Source: Gymnodinialimonas phycosphaerae
GTDB lineage: Bacteria > Pseudomonadota > Alphaproteobacteria > Rhodobacterales > Rhodobacteraceae
NCBI RefSeq assembly: GCF_019195455.1
Contig: NZ_JAIMBW010000001.1
Coordinates: 2,728,001-2,792,000, forward strand
Length of the DNA stretch: 64,000 bases
Direction of reading: 5' to 3'
A model generated the notes under the pieces. It had not been told where the DNA came from. It was given only the letters and a program-made list of their open reading frames with translations, and made no database searches. Below, in pieces: positions 52,303 to 61,268 of the stretch. The position numbers and the translations under genes are program-made. Positions within the stretch are counted from its first letter, which is position 1, and every line of letters begins with the position of its first letter.

Positions 52303-53318
52303 CCCTCGGCCTCGATCGCCTTGGCAAGGCCAAGCCGGAACGTCTTCGCCCCGGCATCCAGCCCCAGATCGATATGCGGCGTGACCGCGTGTTTCATGCC
52401 CTTGTGGACCTTTTCCAGGATCGCCTTGTCTTCGTTGAAGGCCATGATGGCACCCTTGTTCATGGTCTCGGACATCTCTCGATTGTCGGGCTCGGAGTTG
52501 CGGTGCTGGAACCAGAAGTAACGGGTCTTGTCCTCGGTGATCGGTGTCATGAAGTTGTAGGAAACGTTGATGAAGGTGTCCGCCACCGGCGTGGAGCCAT
52601 AGCCCCCCGTGCCCGGCGGCGTGTAGATCGACATGTTGGTCGCCATGGCGGGGCGCGTCATCTCGTAATGTTGCAGGCGGTCGCAGGGGCCGTTGAAGGC
52701 CAGCAGGTTCTCGTAATAGGGCGACGGGGGCTGGCCGAAGATCCATCGCGTGACTTGCACGCCTTGGTCGGTCTTCTTCACGTCCAGTGGCGCACCGTCG
52801 GTGCCGCCGCCCGCAAAGCTGGTCACATGAACCCACGCGACGTGGGACGGATCCAGCAGGTTGTCCACGACCCAAAGGTAGTTGCAGTCGATGTCCAACA
52901 CGCCACCATCGGTCTTGCCCCAGGTGGGGTCGTCGAAGTTGGGGATGTCGAAGATCAGGTCAGGATCGGCGCGGTCCGGGTCGCCCATCCAGATCCAGGT
53001 AAAGCGGTAGCGGTCGACGACGGGGTAGGATTTGACCCGCGCACGCGCCGGAATGGCGTCCTTCTGGGTGGGGGCCGCAACGCAGGACCCGGCGCAATCG
53101 AAGGTCAGCCCGTGGTAGCCGCATTCGACGGCATCGCCATTCAGCGCGCCATCGCTGAGGGGGAGTTTGCGGTGCGGGCAGGCGTCTTCCAGCGCCACGG
53201 GGGTGCCGTCTTGCTTGCGATAAAGGACAATGTGCTCGCCAAGGAAAGTCTCGGCCCGCAGGGTGCGGTCGATGTCATGGCTCCATGCGGCGACGTACCA
53301 ACAGTTTTTCAGGAACAT
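52299..53318 (-). CDS. Rieske aromatic-ring oxygenase large subunit (VanA-like)
   Basis: A 339-residue oxygenase. The Rieske cluster ligands are CPHRKLPLSDG (C-x-H) and CGYHGLTFD (C-x2-H) near residues 47-70. The mononuclear iron site is DNLLDPSHVAWVH, and the bridging aspartate between subunits lies in the NLLDPSH segment. Such enzymes O-demethylate or hydroxylate aromatic or quaternary amine substrates and need a separate reductase, not seen next door. The start at 53318 begins the normal MFLKNCWYVAAW family N terminus. Confidence 0.93.
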   Translation of the reverse strand: MFLKNCWYVAAWSHDIDRTLRAETFLGEHIVLYRKQDGTPVALEDACPHRKLPLSDGALNGDAVECGYHGLTFDCAGSCVAAPTQKDAIPARARVKSYPVVDRYRFTWIWMGDPDRADPDLIFDIPNFDDPTWGKTDGGVLDIDCNYLWVVDNLLDPSHVAWVHVTSFAGGGTDGAPLDVKKTDQGVQVTRWIFGQPPSPYYENLLAFNGPCDRLQHYEMTRPAMATNMSIYTPPGTGGYGSTPVADTFINVSYNFMTPITEDKTRYFWFQHRNSEPDNREMSETMNKGAIMAFNEDKAILEKVHKGMKHAVTPHIDLGLDAGAKTFRLGLAKAIEAEG

Positions 53319-53346
53319 GGGCGGGACCTTTCGTTTGGGTTGAATA

Positions 53347-53366
53347 TGCGGGGCCGCGGCCCCGCA
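53347..53366. terminator. GC-rich palindrome between the LysR and Rieske oxygenase genes
   Basis: A perfect 20-base palindrome (arms TGCGGGGC and GCCCCGCA around CGCG). It lies downstream of the lysR-type gene and upstream of the Rieske gene, both leftward. There is no T-run, so it may be an mRNA end or attenuator rather than a classical terminator. Confidence 0.45.
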
Positions 53367-53394
53367 ATCCATCCGATATCGTTAATGCTTCACA

Positions 53395-54348
53395 TTAGGC
53401 GCACTTATTAAGCGGATCGGGAATATCGGGCTGGCTTTCCGCCTCTTCTTTGATCCATTTGAGAAATTCCTGCACCTTGGGGCTGTCGTCGGTCTGTTCG
53501 CGTCTTACCAGCCAGTAGGACAGCGGCGAACGGGTGATCTGCGCGAAGGGCCGCACAAGGCGACCATCGGCGAGGGCATCCAACACGAGGGGTTCACGCC
53601 CCAGCGCCACGCCCAGGCCCTCGATCGCGGCCTGAAGCACCAGGTTGGACTGCCCGAAACGCCGTGTCCGGGCGCGGGACGGCAGCAGGACGCCGCAAGC
53701 CTCGGCCCAGTATTCCCACGACGGATTGGCAGAGCCGAAATTGAGAATCTCGTCTTGCAGAAGCGTGTGACTTCCCAGGGAGGCCACGTCTGTCAGGGTC
53801 ACAGCGACCGAGGGGGCGCAAACGGGGAAAAGCCGCTCACTCATCAAATGATCGACACGCAGGTTGGCAAATTCTCCGTGGCCGTAGCGGATACCGATAT
53901 CGGCATCGGCAGGATTGAACGGGCGCCCACCGGTGTCGGTGGCAATGGAAATCGACAGATCCGGGTGCGCCAGGTCAAAACGCAGCAGGCGTGGGAATAG
54001 CCATGTGAAGGCGAAGCCCGGCAGGCAGGAAATCACCACGGTCGTATCCACGTGAGAGGCGGTGCGGATCTGTGTGCAAACTTCGGAAATGCCACCAAGA
54101 CCGCGATCGATCTCGCGCGCCAAAAGCGCCCCGTAGCGCGTCGCCTTGGAGGTGCGCGCGCCACGCACCAAAAGCTCTTGCCCCAGCCATTCTTCCAGCG
54201 ATTTCACGTGTTGGCTGACGGCGCTTTGGCTGACCCCCAATTCGTTCGCCGCCGCCGAAAATCCACCAAGGCGTACCACGGCCTCGAACGCCCGCAGGGA
54301 GGCATAGGGAAGGTTGAGGATCATATTAGCGAGACTAATGGAACTCAT
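53395..54348 (-). CDS. LysR-family transcriptional regulator
   Basis: A 317-residue LysR-type regulator. The helix-turn-helix is FSAAANELGVSQSAVSQHVKSLEEWLG (residues ~34-58), followed by the effector domain (TTVVISCLPGFAFTWLFPRL, DADIGIRYGHGEF). ATG at 54348 is preferred over a TTG at 54360. Its start is 78 bases from the rightward M29/NicX-like gene, the classic arrangement for a LysR regulator controlling the divergent pathway; the overlap with the Rieske gene direction suggests it may regulate both. Confidence 0.92.
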   Translation of the reverse strand: MSSISLANMILNLPYASLRAFEAVVRLGGFSAAANELGVSQSAVSQHVKSLEEWLGQELLVRGARTSKATRYGALLAREIDRGLGGISEVCTQIRTASHVDTTVVISCLPGFAFTWLFPRLLRFDLAHPDLSISIATDTGGRPFNPADADIGIRYGHGEFANLRVDHLMSERLFPVCAPSVAVTLTDVASLGSHTLLQDEILNFGSANPSWEYWAEACGVLLPSRARTRRFGQSNLVLQAAIEGLGVALGREPLVLDALADGRLVRPFAQITRSPLSYWLVRREQTDDSPKVQEFLKWIKEEAESQPDIPDPLNKCA

Positions 54349-54426
54349 TAACTCTTTCAAATGGAATGATAGGAAACACCCTCATAAGTTGTAGGCACTC
54401 ACTATCTGCAAAAGGAGCCTTTGCCC

Positions 54427-55509
54427 ATGTCGCCCGCCGTTGGCGCCCGCAACCTGCTTGAGAACTGCGCCAAGGCGCGGGTCGGTCAGAGCCTGTTGAT
54501 CGCCGTGGAGCCCCCGGCACTTGGCTACTTCGACGACAAGGTAGCAGCCTGCGTGGCGCGCGAAGCCCGGGAATTGGGCCTGCATGTGCGCCAGGTCGAT
54601 GTAGGGTTCGAGCCCGACAAGCCGACATTGCCCCCCGCCCTGCTGGCACAGATGGAGCATGCCGATATCGTCGTGTTTTTGGCCCGCCTTGGCGACCAGT
54701 TGAGGTTTACCGAGATGCCAGCGGGCAAGACCCTCATCACGTGTTTCGCGGCCACGCTGGAGCTATTGGGATCCTCCTTCGGCACGGGGCACTACGACGG
54801 CTTCAAGGCACTGAAAACGGCCACGGACCGGGCCTTGGGCCGAACCCGTGAGATGCGCCTGACCTGCCCGAACGGCACCGATGTGCGCGGGGTGCCCGCG
54901 ATGGACGGCACGGAAACATCGGTCACGCGTTTCCCGCTGTCGGTCTTCGCGCCCATTCCGGCGCATTCGTTCTCGGGGCGGGTGGCAATGGCGGGGTTTC
55001 TGACGGGCACGGGCTCTCGCTACTACACCCCCTATCACCTGGACCTTGACGGGCCGCTGTTTGCGCGGCTCGACGCAGGACGGCTGGTGCGGTTCGAGGG
55101 CGCAGCGCATGAGGTGGCCCGCGCCGAGGCCCACTATGATCACGTGGCCCGACGCTACAATCTGGACCGCACCGCGGTGCATTCCTGGCATGCGGGCATC
55201 CATCCCGGATGCGGGTTCCCGTGGAACATGGCCGACCACGTGGAGCGTTGGGGCGGCACAGCTTTCGGCAACCCCCGCATCGCCCATTTCCACACCTGCG
55301 GTGCACAAGCGCCCGGCGAAATCAGCTGGAACGTCGTTGACCCGACAATCACGTTGGACGGCGTGCCTGTGTGGGAGGACGGCACCTTCCATGCGCATCG
55401 CGTCCCCGGCGGACCAGAGGTGCTTGCCCGATACCCGGACATCGCCGCGATGTTCGCACGACCCGACAGGGCCATCGGCTTCGCCGCGCCTGCCTTCGCG
55501 CGGGCTTGA
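54427..55509 (+). CDS. M29 aminopeptidase/NicX-like protein
   Basis: A 360-residue protein related to the M29 leucyl aminopeptidase/2,5-dihydroxypyridine 5,6-dioxygenase (NicX) superfamily. It has the C-terminal metal-site pattern HSWHAGIHPGCGFP, GNPRIAHFHTCG and ISWNVVDPTITLDG, consistent with histidine/aspartate ligands. ATG 54427 is chosen because AAAGGAG lies 9 bases upstream. It heads a rightward trio with a membrane di-iron desaturase and a Rieske ferredoxin. A ring-cleaving dioxygenase or an amidase are both possible. Confidence 0.75.
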   Translation: MSPAVGARNLLENCAKARVGQSLLIAVEPPALGYFDDKVAACVAREARELGLHVRQVDVGFEPDKPTLPPALLAQMEHADIVVFLARLGDQLRFTEMPAGKTLITCFAATLELLGSSFGTGHYDGFKALKTATDRALGRTREMRLTCPNGTDVRGVPAMDGTETSVTRFPLSVFAPIPAHSFSGRVAMAGFLTGTGSRYYTPYHLDLDGPLFARLDAGRLVRFEGAAHEVARAEAHYDHVARRYNLDRTAVHSWHAGIHPGCGFPWNMADHVERWGGTAFGNPRIAHFHTCGAQAPGEISWNVVDPTITLDGVPVWEDGTFHAHRVPGGPEVLARYPDIAAMFARPDRAIGFAAPAFARA

Positions 55510-55641
55510 ACGCCGGGAGCGGTGGCTTATACTTGGCCGCAATGGCGGCGATAGACGGCGGCCATGGTGCGGAGCACTCCCGTCTCCGGTCCCGATGCGC
55601 AGGACGTCTGCCGCTTCGGTTAAAGCATACGAGACCTCCGA

Positions 55642-56598
55642 ATGACGCAAACGTCCAAGACGTCAGCGATCGTCACCCCCCTGACTCAGGCCCTGGCCGA
55701 GGGGAAGTTGACCCGCGATCAATTGAAGGACTTCATGCAACGCAGCGATGGCCCGGGGCTGCGGCGCGTGGCGTTGTGGCTGGTGATGCTGGCCTGCTCT
55801 ACGACGCTGGTGGTGCTGGCGTGGGACAGTTGGCTGATCTGGCCCGCGATGTTCGTGCAGGGCGTAATCCTAGTGCATCACTTCTCGCTGCAACATGAGT
55901 GCGTGCATTACACCGTCTTTCGCACCCGCTGGCTGAACGACGTTGTGGGACAGATCTGCGGCTACACGATCCTGCTGCCGCACCGCTTCTTTCGGTATGA
56001 ACACTGCGACCACCACACCTACACGCAGGTGACGGGCGAAGATCCAGAGCAGATCCCGATGCCGACATCGTTTGGCGCATACTTCCTGTATCTGAGCGCC
56101 CTGCCCTATTGGAAAACCAAATTCACCGAGGTGTTTCGGCATGCTTCGGGCGGGTTATCCGAGGCCGAGCGTGGTTTCATCCCGAAGGAAGAATGGGCGG
56201 CGGTCGCCCGCGATGCGCGACTGATGTTGGGGTTCTACGCGGTGGTGATTGCCGGGATGGCGGTAACGGGCTGGTGGGGTCTTGTGTGGCTATGGCTCAT
56301 CCCACTGATCTTGGGCGAGCCGGTCATGCGTTTCATCCGCATGACCGAACACGTCGGCCGCCCAACGGTGCCGCAGATGAGCGACAACACGCGGACCAAT
56401 CTGGTCTCTGCGCCGATGCGGTTCCTGTGCTGGAACATGAACTACCACGCGGAGCATCACTACGTGTCGTCCGTCCCGTTCCACGCGCTGCCAAGGTTGC
56501 ACGAGACGTTGAAGGACCACATCCATGTGGAGCCCGGTGGCTACATCGGGGCGCATCGCGATATATGGCGACAGATCAGGGCAAATAATGCCGCGTGA
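55642..56598 (+). CDS. fatty acid desaturase-family membrane di-iron oxygenase
   Basis: A 318-residue integral-membrane di-iron enzyme. The three histidine boxes are QHECVHYTVF, EHCDHHTYTQ and NYHAEHHYVSS, with four hydrophobic segments between. Such proteins desaturate fatty acids or hydroxylate alkanes, carotenoids or aromatic side chains. The next gene is a Rieske ferredoxin overlapping it by 11 bases, which probably delivers electrons. A lipid substrate cannot be ruled out, but the neighbours suggest hydroxylation in a catabolic pathway. Confidence 0.9.
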   Translation: MTQTSKTSAIVTPLTQALAEGKLTRDQLKDFMQRSDGPGLRRVALWLVMLACSTTLVVLAWDSWLIWPAMFVQGVILVHHFSLQHECVHYTVFRTRWLNDVVGQICGYTILLPHRFFRYEHCDHHTYTQVTGEDPEQIPMPTSFGAYFLYLSALPYWKTKFTEVFRHASGGLSEAERGFIPKEEWAAVARDARLMLGFYAVVIAGMAVTGWWGLVWLWLIPLILGEPVMRFIRMTEHVGRPTVPQMSDNTRTNLVSAPMRFLCWNMNYHAEHHYVSSVPFHALPRLHETLKDHIHVEPGGYIGAHRDIWRQIRANNAA

Positions 56599-56905
56599 GA
56601 AGGCGTGGGGGGACGCCATTCCCGTGGCTGAGTTGGAGAAGGGCTGGGTGACGCGGGTCAAGGTCGGTGGGCGGCTTCTGGCGATCTACGACACGCCGAG
56701 CGGGCTGTTTGCGTCAGCGGCGCTGTGCAACCACGGCGGTGCGGACCTATGCGACGGATATTTCGACGGGCACGTCATCGAGTGCCCCCTGCATCAGGGG
56801 GCGTTTGATGTCCGGAATGGGCGGGCCGTGGGCGCGCCTGCGGTGCGGGCGATGCTGACCTATGAGGTTCGGGTCGAGGGGGGGATGGTGCAGGTGTTGG
56901 TGTGA
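56588..56905 (+). CDS. Rieske [2Fe-2S] ferredoxin
   Basis: A 105-residue soluble Rieske protein. The cluster ligands are CNHGGADL (C-x-H) and ECPLHQGAFD (C-x2-H), about 18 residues apart, as in ferredoxins of multicomponent oxygenases. ATG 56588 overlaps the desaturase-like gene, so the two are probably translated together and form an electron-transfer pair. No ferredoxin reductase is encoded next to them. Confidence 0.92.
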   Translation: MPREKAWGDAIPVAELEKGWVTRVKVGGRLLAIYDTPSGLFASAALCNHGGADLCDGYFDGHVIECPLHQGAFDVRNGRAVGAPAVRAMLTYEVRVEGGMVQVLV

Positions 56906-56954
56906 AGCGCCAGCTTGCACTTTGGCAATCTGCGTGCGCCCATGTCTGGGACTA

Positions 56955-56983
56955 GAAAAGGGCGCACCGTTTCCGATGCGCCC
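56955..56983 (-). terminator. rho-independent terminator of cspA
   Basis: On the minus strand GGGCGCA (56977-56983) pairs with TGCGCCC (56960-56966) and TTTT follows. Confidence 0.88.
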
Positions 56984-57022
56984 GAAATTCACTTCAGCTT
57001 GCGCCCTGTGAAGGGCTTCAGC

Positions 57023-57229
57023 TTACGCCAGAGCCAAGTTGGCGGCGCTTTCGCGGCCGTCACGGCCGGCTTCGATGTCGAACGTGACTTTCTGGTTGTC
57101 TTCCAGCGAGGTCAGGCCGGCGCGCTCAAGCGCGGAGATGTGAACGAACACATCCTTGGCTCCGCCCTCGGGGGCGATGAAACCAAAACCTTTAGTAGAG
57201 TTGAACCATTTTACGGTGCCATTAGCCAT
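57023..57229 (-). CDS. cspA: cold shock protein
   Basis: A 68-residue single cold-shock domain that binds single-stranded RNA and DNA. RNP1 (KGFGFIAP) and RNP2 (VFVHIS) are intact. The start has AGGAGACTTACG upstream and the gene is followed by a strong terminator, so it is monocistronic. A 207-base upstream region holds the promoter and possibly a structured cold-shock leader. Which Csp paralogue it is cannot be decided. Confidence 0.95.
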   Translation of the reverse strand: MANGTVKWFNSTKGFGFIAPEGGAKDVFVHISALERAGLTSLEDNQKVTFDIEAGRDGRESAANLALA

Positions 57230-57436
57230 CGTAAGTCTCCTGATAAATCACTGCCCGCGACATGCGGCAGCTCGGCCAGTCAGTGCTAGATCGTGTCACT
57301 GAGCCGTTAGGAGCAGATAAGCGATAGAGGTAACGTAACTTGGCTCGTCTACGCGGGCTGGTGCAGGTAAGCAAGGGTTATCTGCGGAGGGCTTGAGATG
57401 GCACGATTCAAGCGGAATCACGCCGTATGGGAGCCG

Positions 57437-57640
57437 TCACCAATCCTCATCCAGGCGATCTACCTTCCTGAAAAACAGCCAGAGGACAAAGATCGTCCCG
57501 AACGGCGACCAAAAAATTGAAAGAAACCACCATGGCCAAGGGCTGTGCCCGCGATCACTTGCCATGCCGCCGATAAGAGCAAACAGCCAAACGATGACGG
57601 CAATGAACAAAAGAAAGACGATCAGCGGCACCAAATCCAT
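57437..57640 (-). CDS. 67-residue hypothetical membrane protein
   Basis: A tiny protein with two hydrophobic segments (LVPLIVFLLFIAVIVWLFAL and WWFLSIFWSPFGTIFVLWLFF) and an acidic end (RKVDRLDEDW). The layout resembles small PLDc_N-type membrane proteins but lacks a firm signature. The AGGAAG ribosome site is rather far (about 14 bases) from ATG 57640, which lowers confidence. It lies 51 bases after the amino acid permease gene. Confidence 0.55.
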   Translation of the reverse strand: MDLVPLIVFLLFIAVIVWLFALIGGMASDRGHSPWPWWFLSIFWSPFGTIFVLWLFFRKVDRLDEDW

Positions 57641-57691
57641 GGGTTCGTCTATATCTTCCTGATCCGGGTCTTCGCTATTGGGCGCATATTA

Positions 57692-58573
57692 TCACCCCTT
57701 CTTCCGCCCCTTCTCTAGCCTCGCGAACAGACGGCTGAGGCCGAAGCAGATGATGAAATAGAAGGCGGCGGTGGTGATCCAGGCCTCGAAGATCATCCGG
57801 GTGGAGGCGACGAGTTCGACCGTTTTGTAGGTCAGCTCCTGCACGGAAATCAGAGAGATGATGGAGCTGTCCTTGATCAGCGTGATGAACTGGTTGGCCA
57901 TCGGCGGCACGACCTTTTTCATCGCCTGGGGAAGCACGATGTAGCGCATTTCCTGGCCCCGGCTCATCCCGATGGACCGCGCGGCCTCGCGCTGGCCCTT
58001 GGGGACGGATTGGATACCGGCGCGGACGATTTCTCCGACGAAGGCGGATTCGAACAGGGCCAGGACGATCACGCCCGAGATCAGGGAGGGGAAGCGGCGC
58101 ATCTCGCCGAAGAAGAACTCCCACACCGCGATGTCGTCTTGGCGGGCGATGCCCCTCGCCCATCGCTCAAGGTTGAGCAGGTCGATAAGTTGTTGCGATA
58201 AAAAGAAAAAGAAGATGAACACTACCACAACGGGCGGAATGTTGCGGAGCAACTCCAGATAGGTCCGCGCCAGCATGCGGATCGTCAGGTTACCGGAACA
58301 ACGCGCAATGCCGAGGATGGTGCCGAAGATCAGCGCCAATATGCTGGCGTAGATGGAGATGCGGATTGTCGCGGCAAGGCCTTGCAGAAGAAGGTTGGCA
58401 AACCACTCCTCGCGCGATGTGTGCCAGCCGACGATATAATTGGGGATCAGGTGCCAGCGCCAGTTGTAGTTCAGCGTGCCCTCGATCGCATAGGCGATGT
58501 ACCCGAAGAACGCGACCAGCAGGCCTGCGATCAGGTAATCCGGCCAGCGGAGGCGTTTGAAGAACTTTGTCAA
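57692..58573 (-). CDS. polar amino acid ABC transporter permease
   Basis: A 293-residue HisM/GlnP-type permease. The EAA-like loop is AARSIGMSRGQEMRYIVLPQAMKK, with the family segment RNIPPVVVVFIFFFFLSQQ and FESAFVGEIVRAGIQSVPKGQ. It is the last gene of a leftward importer and lies 54 bases after the binding-protein gene, where GGGCG/CGCCC forms a small hairpin (58601-58614). Confidence 0.94.
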   Translation of the reverse strand: MTKFFKRLRWPDYLIAGLLVAFFGYIAYAIEGTLNYNWRWHLIPNYIVGWHTSREEWFANLLLQGLAATIRISIYASILALIFGTILGIARCSGNLTIRMLARTYLELLRNIPPVVVVFIFFFFLSQQLIDLLNLERWARGIARQDDIAVWEFFFGEMRRFPSLISGVIVLALFESAFVGEIVRAGIQSVPKGQREAARSIGMSRGQEMRYIVLPQAMKKVVPPMANQFITLIKDSSIISLISVQELTYKTVELVASTRMIFEAWITTAAFYFIICFGLSRLFARLEKGRKKG

Positions 58574-58627
58574 TGGAAGCGGCTTTCGAAGGGGGTGGGA
58601 GGGCGCGAACGCCCCCCCGATAAGGTC

Positions 58628-59458
58628 TTATTCAGGAACTTGATCTGCCCATTCGTCACCGACGAACCAGTAATCGTGACGCTCTTCCAGCCAGCCGGAA
58701 CGCGTGCGCGCGGCGATCCAGTTGTTGAAGAAGTTCAGCGCGTCCGGGTCACCCTTGCGAAGCGCGAACGCCTCACCGGTTGGGTTGATCAGTTCATCAA
58801 ACGGCACGTACAGCACGTCTGGGTTCAGGCGCGCTTCGCGGTCCGGGGTGGGCTGCGAGGACATCGTGGCGTGGGCGTTGCCGTTCAGGACTTCCTGGGT
58901 GGAGGCGCCGTCTTCGTCGAAGAGCAGCAGCTCGGCCTCGGGGAACATCTCGGCGATGACCGTGGCGGGCGTGGCGCCCCGGCGACCCGCGAAGGTGATG
59001 TCGGGAGAGTTGAAATCGTCGATCGTCATGCCTTCGGTCATCTCGATGTTGGCGAGGATGGCCATGCCGGAATAGGCGTAAGGATCGGTGAAGTTCACCG
59101 TCAGGTTACGCTGCGGCGTGACCGACATGCCCGAGATGATGACATCGAAGTTGCCCGCCAGAAGCGCGGGGATGATGCCGTCCCAAGCGGTGGGCACGAA
59201 TTCAACCTCGACACCGAGGTCTTCGGCCAGGGCACGGGCCACGTCCAGTTCAAAGCCGATCAACTCGCCGTTGACGTCGCGCATGGACCATGGCGTGAAG
59301 ATCGACAGGCCGACGCGGATCACGCCCTCTTCCTGGATCGTGGTGAGCACCGACTCGGAGGCCAGCATTTGCGCGGTGTCTTGCGCCGTGGCGGGCAGCG
59401 TCGTCATGGCGGCAGCGGCCCCCAGGGCGGCACCGAAAAGTCTGCGAGATAAGGTCAT
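58628..59458 (-). CDS. polar amino acid ABC transporter substrate-binding protein
   Basis: A 276-residue periplasmic binding protein of family 3. A signal peptide precedes the mature EEGVIRVGLSIFTPWSMRD. Typical features include GFELDVARALAEDLGVEVEF, DVIISGMSVTPQRNLTVNFTDPYA and the final hinge segments. ATG at 59458 has AAGGAGACTACCC upstream. It probably binds a polar amino acid such as glutamate, aspartate or an analogue; sequence alone does not say which. Confidence 0.94.
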   Translation of the reverse strand: MTLSRRLFGAALGAAAAMTTLPATAQDTAQMLASESVLTTIQEEGVIRVGLSIFTPWSMRDVNGELIGFELDVARALAEDLGVEVEFVPTAWDGIIPALLAGNFDVIISGMSVTPQRNLTVNFTDPYAYSGMAILANIEMTEGMTIDDFNSPDITFAGRRGATPATVIAEMFPEAELLLFDEDGASTQEVLNGNAHATMSSQPTPDREARLNPDVLYVPFDELINPTGEAFALRKGDPDALNFFNNWIAARTRSGWLEERHDYWFVGDEWADQVPE

Positions 59459-59489
59459 GGGTAGTCTCCTTGTTGGATCGTTTAGTTGG

Positions 59490-60332
59490 TTAGTCTTGGG
59501 CATATCGTCGTTCCACAAACGACACGCCGATGGAAAGGATCAGCGTGACGGCCATGTAGACCAGCGCCACGGTGAACCAGATCTCGAAGCTCAGGAACGT
59601 GTCCGAGATGATGTTGCGGCCAATCGTGGTAAGTTCCGCCACGGCGATGACGGAGACGATGGCCGAAGATTTGATCAGGTGGACAACCTCGCCGAACATC
59701 GGCGGCAGCATGAAGCGCACCGATTGGGGCAGGATGATGTAGCGATAGGTCTGCCCCTCGGTCATGCCGATGGATTTCGCGGCCTCCCATTGGCCCTTGT
59801 CCACAGCGTTAATGCCCGCGCGAAAGATCTCCGAGATCAGGACCGAGTGGAACACGGCCAGCGTCAGGACAGAGGCCCAGTAACGGTCAAACCCGAAGAT
59901 GGGGCCAAGGACGTAGTAGAACAGGTAAAGCAGGACCAGCAGCGGGATGTTGCGGTTGAATTCCAGGAAAGCCACCGCGACGGCGGACCCGATCACCAGA
60001 TCCGACAGGCGCAGGAGGGCAATCAGCAGGCCAAGGACAGTGGCCAGCGCAAAGGCGGTCGCCGACAGTTGCAGCGTCACCCAAAGGCCCTCGAAAATCT
60101 CACCAAGCTGAAATCCGTCGTCGGTGAACGTCCACAGGAATTGGGGCACGCGGGACCATTGCCAGTTGTAGCCCATGTTCTGGGCCCCGGTGTACGAGCC
60201 GTAGATGATCGCGGCCATGACACCCAGGTAGATCAGCACCGACATGGCGGTGGAGCCAAAGACCCGCTGCACCGCAGAGGGTTGCGGCAAGGCCGCGCCC
60301 CTTGGGACGTGACGCGGCGTATGGTCGACCAT
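59490..60332 (-). CDS. polar amino acid ABC transporter permease
   Basis: A 280-residue permease with the EAA-like loop AAKSIGMTEGQTYRYIILPQSVR and the characteristic LEFNRNIPLLVLLYLFYYVLG. ATG at 60332 lies 7 bases after the ATPase stop, so upstream in-frame codons in the ATPase region are not used. It partners the permease at 57692-58573. Confidence 0.94.
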   Translation of the reverse strand: MVDHTPRHVPRGAALPQPSAVQRVFGSTAMSVLIYLGVMAAIIYGSYTGAQNMGYNWQWSRVPQFLWTFTDDGFQLGEIFEGLWVTLQLSATAFALATVLGLLIALLRLSDLVIGSAVAVAFLEFNRNIPLLVLLYLFYYVLGPIFGFDRYWASVLTLAVFHSVLISEIFRAGINAVDKGQWEAAKSIGMTEGQTYRYIILPQSVRFMLPPMFGEVVHLIKSSAIVSVIAVAELTTIGRNIISDTFLSFEIWFTVALVYMAVTLILSIGVSFVERRYAQD

Positions 60333-60339
60333 CGCCAAA

Positions 60340-61086
60340 TCAGTGCGCCAGAATCTGGTCAAGGAACATGCGGCACCGCTCGGACGAGGGGTTGGTGAAG
60401 AACTGCTCGGGCGGGGACGTCTCGATGATCCGCCCTTCTTCCATGAACACCATGGTGTCGGCGACCTTGCGGGCAAAGCCCATCTCGTGGGTGACGACGA
60501 CCATGGTCATGCCAGTGTCCACCAACTCGGCCATCACGTCGAGAACCTCGTTGATCATTTCGGGATCAAGGGCGCTTGTGGGTTCATCAAAGAGCATGAT
60601 CTTGGTCTCCATGCACAAGGATCGTGCAATGGCGACACGCTGCTGCTGCCCGCCCGACAGGGCCGAGGGGTACTTGTCGGCCTGTTCCGGGATATGCACC
60701 CGGTCAAGATACTTGCGCGCCGTGGCCTCGGCGTCCGAGGTGGAAAGGCCGCGGACTTTCATCGGGCCGATGGTCAGATTCTCCAGCACCGTGAGGTGGG
60801 GAAAGAGGTTGAACTGCTGGAACACCATGCCGACGTTTTGGCGCAGCTGGCGGATTTCCTTCGCGTTCTCGTGGACTTCGATCCCGTCGATCACAAGCGT
60901 GCCGGAGTTGTGGAATTCCAACCCGTTGAAACAGCGGATCAGGGTTGATTTGCCGGACCCCGATGGGCCGCAGACGACCATCTTCTCGCCCTGATGGACG
61001 CTCAAGTTGATATCTTTCAGCGCATGGAAATCGCCATAGAACTTGTCGAGGTGCGTCGCCTCGATAATCACTTGCTGGTCGTTCAT
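60340..61086 (-). CDS. polar amino acid ABC transporter ATP-binding protein (GlnQ-like)
   Basis: A 248-residue ATPase, the first gene of the leftward importer. Walker A is GPSGSGKSTLIRCFNGLE, the signature LSGGQQQRVAIARSL, Walker B IMLFDEPTSALDPEMI and the switch VVTHEMGFARKVAD. It is about 245 residues as is usual for amino-acid importer ATPases, without a regulatory domain. The promoter must lie in the 182 bases before the rightward gene at 61269. Confidence 0.95.
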   Translation of the reverse strand: MNDQQVIIEATHLDKFYGDFHALKDINLSVHQGEKMVVCGPSGSGKSTLIRCFNGLEFHNSGTLVIDGIEVHENAKEIRQLRQNVGMVFQQFNLFPHLTVLENLTIGPMKVRGLSTSDAEATARKYLDRVHIPEQADKYPSALSGGQQQRVAIARSLCMETKIMLFDEPTSALDPEMINEVLDVMAELVDTGMTMVVVTHEMGFARKVADTMVFMEEGRIIETSPPEQFFTNPSSERCRMFLDQILAH

Positions 61087-61268
61087 CGTGGATAGGTCCC
61101 GGCTCTCTGACGCATTCGCAACAGACCTAGGCTGGATCGGGGCGAAGGGTAGGCTTGCTTTACCGGCAATTTCTTTACCTTATGCGAGGGCATCGGGGAT
61201 CAGGGCCCCTTGAGATGAAGCCTATCGCCAAAGATTGCACTTTTACACCCGCGCAAGGATAAATTGAC

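Noticed and set aside
51372..53411. A 679-codon rightward open frame across the FAD oxidoreductase and Rieske genes.
   Set aside because: It lies in another frame of one gene and antisense to the other, has arginine/glycine-rich shadow composition, and both real genes have intact family motifs.
57398..57520. A 40-codon rightward frame with a good GGAGGG ribosome site upstream of its ATG.
   Set aside because: It overlaps the leftward small membrane protein gene, has a basic, proline-rich composition without any recognisable fold, and its second half is antisense to the hydrophobic protein, which is the more protein-like frame.
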